Source: Iris pallida
Taxonomy: Eukaryota > Streptophyta > Magnoliopsida > Asparagales > Iridaceae
Assembly (NCBI GenBank): GCA_029216955.1
Contig: JANAVB010031417.1
Location: forward strand, 19,004,219-19,068,218
DNA length: 64,000 nucleotides
Reading direction: 5' to 3'
Below are positions 44,769-57,359 of the stretch, one piece after another (position 1 is the first letter of the stretch; the number at the start of each line of letters is the position of its first letter). The notes under the pieces were generated by a model, which did not search any database, was not told where the DNA came from, and saw only the letters and a list, made by a program, of their open reading frames with translations. Position numbers and translations under genes: made by a program.

Positions 44769-46602
44769 CATCTGAACAGAACTTAGTATCCCATCATTTA
44801 TCGATACAAGAATTTATGTCCTGATACAATCTTGTACAGGATCAGGATAAGACTAAGCTGGAATAAACTTCATCCAATCAATCACGGCCAATCAAGAGTA
44901 CGGCTTAATACTTTTAACTAACTAGGGTTATCACAGGCCTAGTTACTAGCAAGATACAATGAGATTATCCCAACAGCCACAAGCCCTGCAGACCATCCGG
45001 TTATCCGGGTCGAATGTCCGTTTAGGAAGAATGCAACACATGACTGTGTGCTGGAAATGTGCCCTACTCGTCGGTAGGCTACAAGTCCACTGAATGCACC
45101 CAGATAACGGGATTGCCTGTAGCTGGGAATCTCTTCATGACTACTGAATCATTCTAGTTAATTAGCCTTAGTCAATTTTAGTAGGTACCCCTGACCGTGG
45201 TACTCAGGGGTCCCCATCCTAGACATGATGCAAGACACTACTAGTTTATTTCTACAAACACAATCGTCCACGGTGTCCAAGTCTTTCATACTTGTCATGT
45301 CTGGCTAGCTGTCGTAACAGCATGCCGAGATATATTATGTCAGTTTACTTGTCAAGAGTGCGCCACAGCGGGCCACTATCGTGTTCTATTCTTACAATAT
45401 TATGAATGAGAGAAACTTGCATGAAATAACTAGAGACATATTCTTGCTGCTAAGGAAAAGATCTACAACTTCCACGTTGGGAGTTGGGAGAAATTAGAGC
45501 AATAATTCAGTCAATTAGGGCATATAACAGTTAGTAACAGTCAAAATATGCATTTTGCGGCCTATTCGGCGACATGCATGCAACTGCGACACCATATGCG
45601 CCTACTGCGACATGATATGCGTCTATCGCGATATGCGCCTCATGCGGCTCAACTGCGACATGATATGCGCCTACCGCGACATGCACCTCATGTGGCATGC
45701 GCCTACTGCGACATGCGCCTTAATGCAACATGCGCCTACTGCGACATGCGCCTTAATGCAACATGCACCTACTGCGACATGATATACGGCTACCGCGACA
45801 TGCACTTCATTGCAACATGCGCCTTCTGCGACATGCGCCTTCTGCGACATGATATGCGGCTACCGCGACATGCGCTTCATTGCAACATGCGCCTTCTGCG
45901 ACATGCGCCTTCTGCGACATGATATGCGGCTACCGCGACATGCGCTTCATTGCAACATGCGCCTTCTGCGACATGCGCCTTCTGCGACATGCTGATTATG
46001 TTGCAGATGAACCTAGAAATGACCAGAAATTGTTTTGGCCATAACTTCCTCATCCGAAGCCGAAATCAAGTGAAACAAAAGCCAAAACTGCATGAAATTG
46101 AATTCTCTACAACATAGAAACACTAGTTTCAAAAATAACCAAGTTTTAAAGATCAAAACCAAGAAAAACCGAAAAGTTTACAAACTTAGATCTACAAGAA
46201 TCCATCCATCAAATCCAAAAATGTCAAGTTCTAAAGAGGCTTAGAATCAAGTAAGGAAGAGAATGGAACAATAAAACTTGAGATCCATCATGAAGCAAGT
46301 TTGTACTTGCCTAGCTCTCTTTCCTGGTAGGTGGAAGAGTAAATGGTGGATAAGAAGAAGTGAAGGAGAAGAATAAATGAAGAGAGAGAGTTAGATGGAA
46401 ATATAAATGAGGGTGGTGGTGGTAGGTGGGGGTTTTCTTTTGGTTCATGATGAACCCAAAAGCAAACCAAACCAAGCTAAGCCGAACCAAGCTAAGCCAT
46501 ATCCAATAACATGCCAAAATAACCATGCAAGAAAATACGCAATACGAGTCAAGAATACGTACACATATACCAAAATACGTAATACGAACCACAGGCATTA
46601 CA
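44769..46602 (-). repeat. Element C left LTR, inner piece
   Basis: It continues the LTR after A and ends ...GGCATTACA at 46602; in sense it starts TGTAATGCC. It contains the 70-bp tandem repeat and, by alignment to B, the rest of the LTR body. Together with 25009-26218 the LTR is about 3.04 kb, longer than the 2.72 kb of B because of extra repeat copies. Confidence 0.85.
45550..45995. repeat. 70-bp tandem repeat built on GCGACATG / ATGCGCC
   Basis: GACATGATAT starts at 45776, 45846 and 45916, exactly 70 bp apart. Upstream (45560-45775) shorter irregular versions alternate ATGCGCCTACTGCGACATG. It sits where B has its AGCCGCATG array. Confidence 0.9.
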
Positions 46603-46764
46603 ACTCTACCCACCTTAGAAGAATTCCGTCCTTGGAATTTAATCAAGAGGCTAGAATTGTAAGGACAGGCTATATTAATCGTAAGCTATAACAAGCAGTC
46701 TATCATGCAGTCATTTATTCAAGCAAGGAATTGAAAACATAAGGCATAAGGAAGACATTATACC
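46603..46764 (-). other. Element C polypurine tract and 3-prime untranslated region
   Basis: In sense, AAGGTGGGTAGAGT directly precedes the LTR start, as in B and E. The rest is non-coding. Confidence 0.65.
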
Positions 46765-49185
46765 TTACGAGTCAAACAGGTCGGGATATCGCGATCGGAT
46801 ATCATCCTCACGCTCCCACGTCGACTCACCCAAAGAGTGATGACCCCAAGCAACTCGGACTAACTTGATAGTCTTGTTCTTGAGTGTCTTCTCTCTTCGG
46901 TCCAATATAGACACGGGCCTCTTCTCATACGAAAGGTTAGTACCAACAACCAATTCCGAATGATCCAGGATGTGGCTCGGGTTCGGGATATACCGTCGCA
47001 GTTGGGATACATGGAATACGTCATGCACCTCACGTAGCGACGGTGGAAGAGCGAGACGATAGGATACATCACCTACTCGCTCCAGAATACCGAACGGCCC
47101 TATATACCTAGGACTAAGCTTTCCCCGTACGCCGAAATGAATGACGCCGCGGTTAGGCAAAATCCTCAGGAATACATGATCACCGACAGAAAACTCAAGA
47201 GGGCGCCGATGAGAATCGGCCCAATGACGCTGGCGATCTTGGGCAACTCGAAGATAATCTCTGTCTTTTCTAACCACTTTAACGGTCTGAGCAATCATTT
47301 CCGGACCAAGCATCTGCCTCTCTCCAACATCGTCCCAGGCTAGCGGGGATCGACACTTCCTACCATACAGTGCCTCGAACGGTGCCATCTGGATACTGGC
47401 CTGGAAACTGTTGTTGTACGAGAACTCCACCAGGTGCACGTGATCTTCCCACGAACCACCGAAGTCGAGTGTACATGACCGCAACATATCTTTTAGAGTC
47501 TGGATCGTACGCTCCGACTGACCATCTGTCTGCGGGTGATAAGCTGAACTGAACTGGAGGTGAGTTCCCAAACTTTCTTGCAAGCTACGCCAAAAGTGCA
47601 ACGTAAATCTTGAATCTCTGTCTGAAGTGATACTGACTGGTACACCGTGCAACCTGACAATCTGCCGGAGATACATCTCCGCTAGCTGAGCCGTCGACTG
47701 ACCAACTCTGAACGGGAGAAAGTGAGCCACCTTCGTGAGCCTGTCTATAATAACCCAAATAGCGTCTCTGCCAGCCGGGGTTCTAGGCAATCCAGTTACA
47801 AAATCCATTGTTACATGCTCCCATTTCCACTCTGGAATCGGCAACGGTTGAAGTAGTCCAGCTGGTCTCTGATGTTCAGCCTTAACTTGTTGGCAGACTA
47901 AACAACGAGAGACAAATCGGGCTATCTCCCTCTTCATGCCATTCCACCAAAAGTGCTGGCGGATATCACGGTACATCTTCGTACCACCAGGATGAATGGA
48001 ATACTGCGAACTGTGGGACTCTGCCATGATCTCCTGTCTGATATCTCCACTGGATACACAAAGACGCTTACCATGTCGAAGTGTACCGTCTTCATGAATG
48101 CATAACTCTGGTCTTCGTCCTGCCTCACACTCTGCTCTGAGTCGCTGAAGCTTGGAATCTGCTGACTGCGCCATCCGGATCCTCTCGACTATAGTGGACT
48201 GGACTTGTATGCTGGCCATCAATGCCACACTGGTAGGGAGGATAACTTCTATTCCCATCTTCTGAAGATCGGCTAACAGCTCTGGTTGCGCTGTTAGGAA
48301 ATAAATTCCGGCTCTCCTGCTCAATGCATCCGCAACAACATTGGCCTTTCCTGGATGATACTGCAAGTTGACATCATAATCCACAAGCAGCTCTAGCCAT
48401 CTTCTCTGACGCATGTTAAGATCCTTCTGGGTGAAAACATACTTCAGGCTCTTGTGATCGGTGAAGATCTCCACCCTATCTCCGTACAAGTAGTGCCTCC
48501 ACAACTTAAGTGCAAACACTACTGCTGCCAGCTCCAAGTCATGGGTTGGGTAATTTCTCTCATGATCACGAAGTTGCCGTGACGCATAAGCTATTACCTT
48601 CCCATGCTGCATCAGAACACATCCTAAACCTCTGCCCGAAGCATCACAATATACTGAGAATCCTTCAGTTCCATCTGGAAGCGTGAGAATAGGAGCCGTC
48701 ATCAAGCCTCGCTTCAACCTCTCAAAAGAATTCTGGCATTCTGCTGTCCAAGTAAACTGCACATCCTTGCGGGTCAACTGGGTCAATGGCGCAGAAATTC
48801 GAGCAAAGTCTGAAACAAATCGCCGGTAGTAACCGGCCAATCCAAGAAAACTACGGACTTCTGCCACTGTGCTAGGTACTGGCCATGTTTTAATGGCTAC
48901 GATCTTCTGGGGATCCACTTCAACTCCTCCTCGGGTGATGATATGACCCAAGTATGAAATGCGATCGAGCCAGAACTCGCATTTACTGAACTTGGCATAT
49001 AACTGGTGCTCTCTGAGAATCTGGAGGACAACTCGGAGATGCTGCTCATGCTCCGCTTCACTCTTACTGTAGACCAGGATGTCATCTAGGAACACAATCA
49101 CGAACTGATCTAAATAGGGCATGAAGATGCGATTCATGAGGTCCATGAATACAGCCGGCGCATTAGTTGCTCCAAATGGCATCAC
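46765..49185 (-). pseudogene. Element C RT end, RNase H, integrase and chromodomain-like tail
   Basis: 806 codons after the TAG at 49195. It carries [11 protein letters not shown], RNase H ([13 protein letters not shown]), integrase zinc region (CLVCQQVK), all three catalytic acids ([23 protein letters not shown]), and [10 protein letters not shown]. The tail [20 protein letters not shown] ends FDS. It is the best-preserved pol C terminus in the window and the reference for the breaks in B and E. Confidence 0.9.
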
Positions 49186-49194
49186 AAGGAACTC

Positions 49195-49625
49195 CTAATG
49201 TCCATATCTTGATCTAAAAGCTGTCTTCGGGATGTCCTGCTTTCTGACTCTAATCTGATGGTATCCTGACCGCAAGTCAATCTTCGAGAACACTGCTGCC
49301 CCTTGGAGTTGATCAAACAAGTCATCTATCCTCGGGAGAGGGTATCTGTTCTTGATTGTCACTGAGTTTAAGGTACGATAATCAACACACAATCTGGACG
49401 TACCATCCTTCTTTTTCACAAGAAGCATCGGGGCTCCCCAAGGCGATCCACTAGCACGAATGAATTCCTTGGTTCTGAGTTCTTCAATCATCTTGTACAA
49501 TATGTCTAGCTCTGACGACGCCATCCTGTAGACTCTTTCTGACACTGGGGCTGTCCCGAGAATCAAGTCGATGGTAAACTCGATCTCTCGCTCTGGCGGC
49601 ATCCCTGGAAGCTCTTCTGGAAAAC
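49195..49625 (-). pseudogene. Element C RT N-terminal part, between B and the TAG
   Basis: It runs from the B insertion point to TAG 49195-49197, where B has Trp (GHWEFLV). It includes [35 protein letters not shown] and SGYHQIRV. It continues in frame from the gag-PR half at 60082 across the ATCTG duplicate. Confidence 0.85.
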
Positions 49626-50249
49626 ATCTGTGTAATGCTTGTGGTTCGTATCACGTATTCTTGGAATACGTGTACATATTTTATTGCATGATTTCCTGGC
49701 TTGGCATTTCCTTCTTGGCTTGGTCTATTTCTGGTTCGGGTTGGTTGGTTCGGCTTGGCTTGGTTTTGATTGGGTTCATGATGAACCCAAGGTGAACCCC
49801 TACCTACCACCACCATTTTGTATTTATTTGCCCTCTTTATTCTCTCTCTTCATTTATCATCTTCTTCTTCCCCATTACTTCCTTGCCTACCAGAGAGAGA
49901 AGAGAGAGGTCTAGGCAAGTGCAACTTGCTTCATGGAGGAACTCCAATTTTATTGCTCCATTCTTTTCTTTACTACATTATAAAACACTTTAGTACTTGG
50001 CTTTTCTAATTTCCATGGCTAGATTCTTGTAGATCTAAGTTTGCATTATTTTCAGATTTTGTGGGTTTTGATCTACTAAATCTGGTTATTTTCGAGTTCT
50101 GATGGTTCCATGTTGTAGAGAATTTTGTTCTACCCTATTTTGACCTATGGAAGTTCGGATTTAGGCTCCGGATGATGGAGTTATGGAGCTTGAGGACTTG
50201 GCTCTCATGGTGTTCTTCTTCTCTGAAATTTTGGAGAAGATGAACAGTG

Positions 50250-50815
50250 CTTGACTTGACCGCATGAATATTCATGCGGCAAGTGTTCTATCCAGCCGCA
50301 TGACTGGAAGTTCTTGAGCCGCATGAGAGTCGGACTCACTTAGCCGCATAACTCGCTCAATTCCCAGCCGCATAAGTTCTGAACTCTGCAGCCGCATGCG
50401 CCATTCCCGCTAGCCGTATGAGGACTTCACCCGGAGCCGCATGAACTCAACACTCGCGAGCCGCATACGTACACTTGCTTCCAGCTGCATAGGCATTGCT
50501 CCCCGCAGCCGCATGAGTACTCTTCCCTTCTGAGCCGCATATGGTTTCCCTCCCCCGCAGCCGCATGGGCTGCTGCTTCTCGAGCCGCATGGAACCACAC
50601 TCCCTTCCCCCCGGCCGCATGTACCTGATTGGCCAGCTAGCCGCATGAGATCCATTCCTCCAGCCGCATGAGTTTCCTATCTTCCTGACCGCATGCGCCC
50701 CCTTGTCTTAGCCGCATGGGATCCAGTGACCCTGGCCGCATGCGCTCTTCTAATTGGGCCGTATGAGTCTACCCTTTCCTGACCGCATATGACTTAGTCG
50801 CATGGCTCTTCTATA
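50250..50815. repeat. AGCCGCATG word array in B 5-prime LTR
   Basis: About 23 copies of (A/G)CCGCATG or one-base variants, spaced roughly 20-30 bp with unrelated sequence between. The same array is at 57985-58540 in the 3-prime LTR. Confidence 0.9.
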
Positions 50816-51609
50816 GCCCTGAATATTGATATTTTATTAGATATGTTTAATATGTTTGGAAATGATACCTGAGCATGACACGATAGTGACCCGTAGTGGT
50901 GCACTCTTGACAAAAAAACCTGACATGACCTGATAGTGGCCCGTCGTGGCACACTCCTGACAAGAACACTTGACATGATAACCTGACATGATTTATCTGA
51001 TAAGCTGTTGCGACGGCTACCTGACATGACATGACCTGTATAATAACATGGACACCGTGGGCGATTGTGCTTGTACAAATAAACCAGTCCTGTTTTGCAT
51101 CATGTCTAGGGAGGGAGCTCCTGAGTACCACGGTCAGGAGTACCTATTGAAATGGACTAAAGTTAATAACTAGATTAACACATTAGTCATGAAGAGATTT
51201 CTCAGCTACAGGCAATCCCGTTACCTGGGCGCGCCTGGGATCTGTAGCCTGCCGTCGAGTAGGGCACATTTCCAGCACACTGTCATGTGTTGCACCTTTC
51301 AAGCTACCTAAGGGTACATGCGTTTCCTGGACGATGTACCCACCTGAATTCAACCCCTAATTTCGACCTGGGTAACCTGGATGGTCTGCAGGGCTTGTGG
51401 CTGTGGAATAATCTCACTGCATCTTGCTAGTAATTAGGCCTGTGATAACCCTAGTTAGTTAAAGTATCAAGCCGTAATTCTTGCTTGGCCGTGAAATAAT
51501 TGGATGGAGTCTAACCAAGTCTAGTCTTGTCTTGATCCTGTTACATATCCTGATTTTTATATTATCTTGCCGATAAATGGTGAGAATTCCAAGTTCTGTT
51601 CAGACGAAG

Positions 51610-51650
51610 GGTTACAACCCCGGTCCTTGTTTGGTTTACGGGTTGTAACC
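51610..51650. other. LTR hairpin, B 5-prime copy
   Basis: GGTTACAACCC (51610-51620) pairs perfectly with GGGTTGTAACC (51640-51650). The loop in sense reads CGGTCCTTGTTTGGTTTAC. Confidence 0.8.
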
Positions 51651-52349
51651 TGGTTATCTGAATAGTTCCATGGTTATCTCGTCGTATATCATCCAGATGT
51701 ATTTTCTTTATTTCCAGTTCTTACTTTTATTTATATCTTGTGCTGATTGCTGGTTTTAGTTCCTAAGTGAAGCTTCCTTTGTGGCACTTGCTCTTTCTGG
51801 GATCTGACCCAGCTGGTTTTGTGTGGCCAGATTTCGGAGCAGCTCCAGAGGATCTACCGACCTTCCAGCCAGATGGTGACCACTAGACGGAACCCTGGCA
51901 ACGAGTGGGTTTATTTTTGCTCTCCCGCTCTAGTGTAAAAATATTCTTTTGAGGGGCTTAGCCGACGAGCACCTGTTTAGCTCGATTGCACTTACTTACT
52001 GTCTGCCTACGGGCTGTAACATGATTAACAGATCCTAGGGTTGATCATGTATGACTAAACTCTTGCTAGTCCTAACATTTTGTAACGACTAGCTTCATGA
52101 TCAGCTGAATATGTAATGTTTGGGACGCCTTACTATTGTATATTTAATGATCATACATCTTGTAGCTTTACTTACTTGCTTGTGATTGAGACACTAGGCT
52201 TGTTCATGACCTTAAGAGACTGTTGGCTTGTAGTAAACCCTCATGTATCTAGACAGCCGTGACCGTATAGCGAGATGGAATTCATTTCAATATACGTAGC
52301 TGGCTATGTCTGCCCCCGCTCTCTAGTATTCTGGTTCTGGGGCGTGACA

Positions 52350-52730
52350 TGGTTTAAGTGGTGGCCCATGCAGGTCTTGTGAATCAAGATATGTGAGGGT
52401 TTACCGAATAGATGTCTCAATCAGTATTCGTCCTTGATCTCTGCTCGTATCTTCTGAATCCCTGGATTCTTGTCCTGATCATATGCTTGTATCGTTGATC
52501 TGTTCTGGTCCTTCCTTATTGTTCCCTATGTCGTCTTCTTCAGCGGCATTATTCCTGGACCCGTCGGCCAGCAAGGCGGAGCACCTCCCGCGGACCAGCA
52601 GCAACCCGGAGATCAAGTCCAGCACTCCGGAGTAGCCTCCAGAGTCGAGCCTATTGGAGAAGAACCCCCAGTTCAGCCAGTTCAGCCTGCCGAACCTGAT
52701 GATGACACATTAGTAGGACTCGTCAGGACC
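52350..52730 (+). other. Element B leader
   Basis: It starts TGGTTTAAGTGGTGGCCCAT, not the usual TGGTATCAGAGC of an initiator-Met site. CATGCAG|GTCTTG could be a splice donor and TCGTCTTCTTCAG (to 52543) an acceptor. The gag frame is already open from about 52530 but has no ATG there; element C has Met (61756) at a nearby codon. Confidence 0.5.
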
Positions 52731-55700
52731 TTGATAGCTTCTCAAGATCGTCGTGGAGATGCCTTGCAACAGGCAGTGACGGATGCTTTGACCAGAGGAG
52801 GTCATCAGGGTAACAGCGCGGCCAACAGCTTCAAGCGCTTGAACCCTCCTTTCTTTGACGGTAGTGAAGATGCTATCGCGGCAGATGCATGGCTTCAGGA
52901 TACTGAAGTGATTCTCGACGCAGCCAGGACTCCAGAGAACGAAAAGGTGGCGGTTGTACGCCTGCAGTTGTTAGATCTTGCCCGCAGCTGGTGGGCAGCT
53001 CAGGCCGTTGGATTAGCAACACCCATTGCTTGGGCAGTATTCAGAGAGAGATTCCAGACCAAGTATTTCGATGCCGTGGCTCGGTATGATCTACAGACGA
53101 GGTTTACCAATCTGAAGCAAGGAGGCAGGACGGTCGATGGATATGCGACCGAGTTTTCCAGACTCAGTCGGTTTGCTCCCACCTTGGTGGCAACCGAGTA
53201 TGATAGAGCCCAGCGATTCCAGCAGGGGCTTCACCTGGAGATCTTGTTGGCAGTCGAGCAGTTTGAGCATCAGACTTTTGATGCAGTCTTGAGAGCAGCC
53301 CGGAGGCATGAGTATACCTCCCAGAGGATTGTGGATAGGGCCGGAGGTCGAAAGAGATCCTACGGCCAGATGAATCAGTCTTCAGCACCAGCCCCGGCAG
53401 CCAGGGCCTTGACTATTGGAGCTCCGAGGCGAGCGACCTCAGTAACGTCGGTTAAGCATTCCACCCCGACGTACCCTCAGCAGCAGCAGAAGCAGAAGCA
53501 GTCTTCCGCAGTGGGATGTTCTCATTATGGGAAGCCAGGCCATGTAGTGGCAGAGTGTCGTAGGGCACAGGAATTGTGTCTGGCTTGTGGAGCGCCAGAC
53601 CATAGGGTTGGATCCTGCCCGAATAGGGGTGGTTCATCATCGTCCAACCTTTCCAGCTCTTCGGTGAGAGGACCAGCACCAATCCAGCAGCAGCAGCAGC
53701 AGCAGTACCCATTGTCGAGGCCCTTACTGCCTCAGTCCCAGATGTTCCAGCAGCAGAACCCCCAGCAGCATGCACAAGCCCAAGCCTTGAGTCAGAGCAG
53801 GCAGCGAGGATTCCAGCAGAGGGGACCAGCACCCCGAGGGCATGGTCAGGCTATGGTGATGACCGTAGAGGAAGGATTGACACCAGAAGAGGTAGTGGCA
53901 GGTACTATTCTCGTCAACTCCTTTCCAGCTTCAGCTTTATTTGATTCTGGTGCATCGCATTCTTTTATGTCTGCACGATTCGCGACACGGGTAGGATTGG
54001 AGCCTGAGTCATTATCAGTAAGGCTCAATATACTTACTGGTAACGGACTTGTGGAAGTAGATAGAGTGTTTTCCTCGTGTCGGATCGTAGTTAGCGGTAG
54101 AGAGTTCCCCGCTAGATTGATAGAATTCCCGATGGCCGATTATGATGTGATCTTAGGGATGGATTGGTTGAGGAACCAGTATGCTAGGATAGACTGCCAT
54201 ATTGGTAGGGTTGTTTTTAGCATTCCAGGCGAGCCGGAGTTTTCCTTTTCCAGAGGAGCAGTTGAACCTTCTCCTCCAGTATTGCGGATGGCAGTAGCAG
54301 CAGTGCAGTTGCCCAGGATAGTGGATGAGTTCCAAGATGTTTTCCCAGAAGAGCTACCAGGTATGCCTCCAGAGCGGGAAATCGAGTTCACTATAGACTT
54401 GATTCCCGGGGCAGCCCCAGTGTCAGAAAGAGTCTACAGGATGGCGCCGTCAGAGTTGGAGATATTGTACAAGATGATTGAAGAACTCAGAACCAAGGGA
54501 TTCATTCATGCTAGTGGATCGCCTTGGGGAGCCCCGAGGCTTCTTGTGAAAAAGAAGGATGGTACGTCCAGGTTATGTGTTGATTATCGTACCTTGAACT
54601 CAGTGACAATCAAGAACAGATACCCTCTTCCGAGGATAGATGACTTGTTTGATCAACTCAAGGGGGCATCAGTATTCTCGAAGATCGACTTGCGCTCAGG
54701 ATATCACCAGATCAGAGTCAGAGAGCAGGACATCCCGAAGACAGCTTTTAGATCGAGATATGGGCATTGGGAGTTTCTTGTTATGCCTTTTGGAGCAACT
54801 AATGCGCCAGCCGTATTTATGGATCTCATGAATCGCATTTTCATGCCTTACTTGGATCAGTTTGTGATTGTGTTCTTGGATGACATCCTGGTCTACAGCA
54901 AGAGTGAGGCGAAGCATGAGCAGCATCTCAGAGTTGTTCTTCAGACTCTCAGAGAGCACCAGTTATATGCTAAGTTCAGTAAATACGAGTTCTGGCTCGA
55001 TCGCATTTCGTACTTGGGTCATATCATCACCAGAAGAGGAGTGGAAGTGGATCCCCAGAAGATTGTGGCTATTGAGTCATGGCCAGTGCCCAGCACAGTT
55101 GCAGAAGTTCGCAGTTTCCTTGGATTGGCCGGCTATTACCGGCGGTTTGTATCAGATTTTACTCGGATATCAGCGCCATTGACCCAGTTGACTCGTAAGG
55201 ATGCGCAGTTTGCTTGGACAGCAGAGTGTCAGAGTTCTTTTGAGCAGTTGAAGCGAGGCTTGATAACAGCTCCTATTCTCATGCTTCCAGATGGGACCGG
55301 AGGATTTTCAGTGTATTGTGATGCTTCGGGCAGAGGTTTAGGATGTATTCTGATGCAGCATGGGAAGGTAATAGCTTATGCGTCACGACAACTTCGTGAT
55401 CATGAGAGGAATTATCCAACCCATGACTTGGAGCTGGCAGCAGTGGTGTTTGTACTTAAGTTGTGGAGGCACTACTTGTATGGAGACATGGTGGAAATTT
55501 TCACCGACCACAAGAGCCTGAAGTATGTTTTTACCCAGAAGGATCTTAACATGCGTCAGAGGAGATGGCTGGAGCTTCTTGTGGATTATGATGTCAATTT
55601 GCAGTATCATCCTGGGAAGGCCAACGTTGTTGCAGATGCTTTGAGCAGGAGAGCCAGAGTTTATTTCCTAACAGCGCAACCAGAGCTGTTAGCTGATCTT

Positions 55701-57149
55701 CAGAAGATGGATATAGAAGTTGTTCTCCCTTCCAGTGTAGCATTGATGGCCAGCATACAAGTTCAATCCACTATAGTCGAGAGGATCCGGATGGCGCAGT
55801 CAGCAGATTCCAAGCTTCAGCGACTCAGAGCAGAGTGTGAGGCAGGACGAAGGCCAGAGTTATGCATTCATGAGGACGGTACACTTCGACATGGGAAGCG
55901 TCTTTGTGTACCTAGTGGAGATATCAGGCAGGAGATCATGTCAGAGGCGCACAGTTCTCAGTATTCCATCCATCCTGGCAGTACGAAGATGTACCGAGAT
56001 ATCCGTCAGCACTTCTGGTGGAATGGCATGAAGCGGGAGATAGCTCGGTTTGTCTCTCGGTGTTTGGTTTGCCAACAAGTCAAGGCTGAACATCAGAGAC
56101 CAGCAGGACTTCTTCAGCCCTTGCCGATTCCAGAATGGAAGTGGGAGCATGTGACCATGGATTTTGTGACTGGATTACCTAGATCCCCAGCTGGTCGAGA
56201 TGCTATTTGGGTTATAGTTGATCGGCTCACGAAGGTAGCTCACTTCCTCCCGTTCAGAGTTGGTCAGTCGACGGCTCAGTTAGCAGAGATATATCTCTGG
56301 CAGATTGTCAGATTGCACGGAGTGCCAGTCAGTATCACCTCGGACCGAGATTCAAGATTTACGTCGCACTTTTGGCGTAGCCTGCAGGAGAGTTTGGGAA
56401 CTCGTCTCCAATTCAGTTCAGCGTATCATCCACAGACAGATGGTCAGTCGGAGCGTACGATCCAGACTCTTGAAGACATGTTGCGGTCTTGCACACTTGA
56501 CTTCGGTGGTTCATGGGAAGATCACTTGTACCTGGTGGAATTCTCGTACAACAATAGTTTCCAGGCCAGTATCCAGATGGCACCGTTCGAGGCACTGTAT
56601 GGTAGGAAGTGCAGATCTCCGCTAGCCTGGGATGATGTTGGAGAGAGACAGATGCTTGGTCCAGAAATGATCGCTCAGACAGTTAAAGTGGTCAGAAGGG
56701 TCAGAGATCATCTTCGCGTTGCCCAAGATCGCCAGCGCCATTGGGCCGATTCTCATCGGCGCCCTCTCGAGTTTTTGGTCGGTGACCATGTATTCCTGAG
56801 GATTTCGCCTAACCGTGGCGTCATTCGCTTCGGCATACGGAGAAAGCTTAGTCCTAGGTATATAGGGCCATTTGACATTCTGGAGCGAGTAGGAGATGTG
56901 TCCTATCGTCTCGCTCTTCCGCCGTCGCTAAGCAAGGTACATGACGTGTTCCATGTATCCCAATTACGACGGTATATCCCAGACCCGAGCCACATCCTGG
57001 ATCATTCGGAATTGGTTGTTGGTACCAACCTTTCGTATAAGGAAAGGCCCGTGTCTATATTGGACCGGAGAAAGAAGATCCTCAAGAACAAGACTATCAA
57101 GTTAGTTCGAGTTGCTTGGGGTCATCACTCTTTGGGGGAGTCAACGTGA
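52731..57149 (+). pseudogene. Element B gag-pol polyprotein
   Basis: 1472 open codons, extending further upstream in frame. Gag core around 50-190 ([10 protein letters not shown]). Knuckles from 262: the first reads [14 protein letters not shown], so its second Cys is Tyr; the second ([14 protein letters not shown]) is intact. Protease FDSGASHSF near 405. RT with FLDDILVYS near 715. RNase H ([11 protein letters not shown]). Integrase with Asp (MDFVTGL, about 1142), Asp (TSDRDSRF) and Glu (TDGQSERT, about 1235). The frame ends at TGA 57147-57149, where C has Trp (STWERE), cutting the last part of the chromodomain-like tail. Start codon unresolved. Confidence 0.9.
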
Positions 57150-57359
57150 GAGCGTGAGGATGATATCCGATCGCGATATCCCGACTTGTTTGACTCGTAA
57201 GGTATAATGTCTTTCTTATGCCTCATACTTTCGATTCCTTGCTTGCATGAGTGATTGTCTGCCTAGTTATAGCTTGCCTGTGATTAGTGTATCTTATTCT
57301 TGTCTCTCTAGCCTCTTAATTAAATTCCGAGGACGGAATTCTTTTAAGGTGGGTAGAGT
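57150..57359 (+). other. Element B end of pol, untranslated region and polypurine tract
   Basis: The first 50 bp continue the chromodomain frame after the TGA. AAGGTGGGTAGAGT at 57346-57359 is the polypurine tract next to the 3-prime LTR. Confidence 0.7.

Larger units (their letters stand above)
49631..52349 (+). repeat. Element B 5-prime LTR
   Basis: 2719 bp. It holds about 23 CCGCATG-type words (50250-50815), the hairpin at 51610-51650, and the terminal CCAGTATTCTGG-type inverted repeat in its last 40 bp. Confidence 0.95.

Noticed and set aside
27000..45000. tRNA, rRNA or snRNA genes
   Set aside because: I looked for cloverleaf or known rRNA words here and elsewhere in the window and found none I could support.
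45548..45995. Histidine/Cys-rich protein from the 70-bp repeat
   Set aside because: The unit is 70 bp, not a multiple of three, so the frame changes per unit; it sits inside an LTR.
50410..51131. Minus-strand frames in the B LTR (also 58139-58858)
   Set aside because: They are antisense to CCGCATG arrays and duplicated only because the LTR is duplicated.
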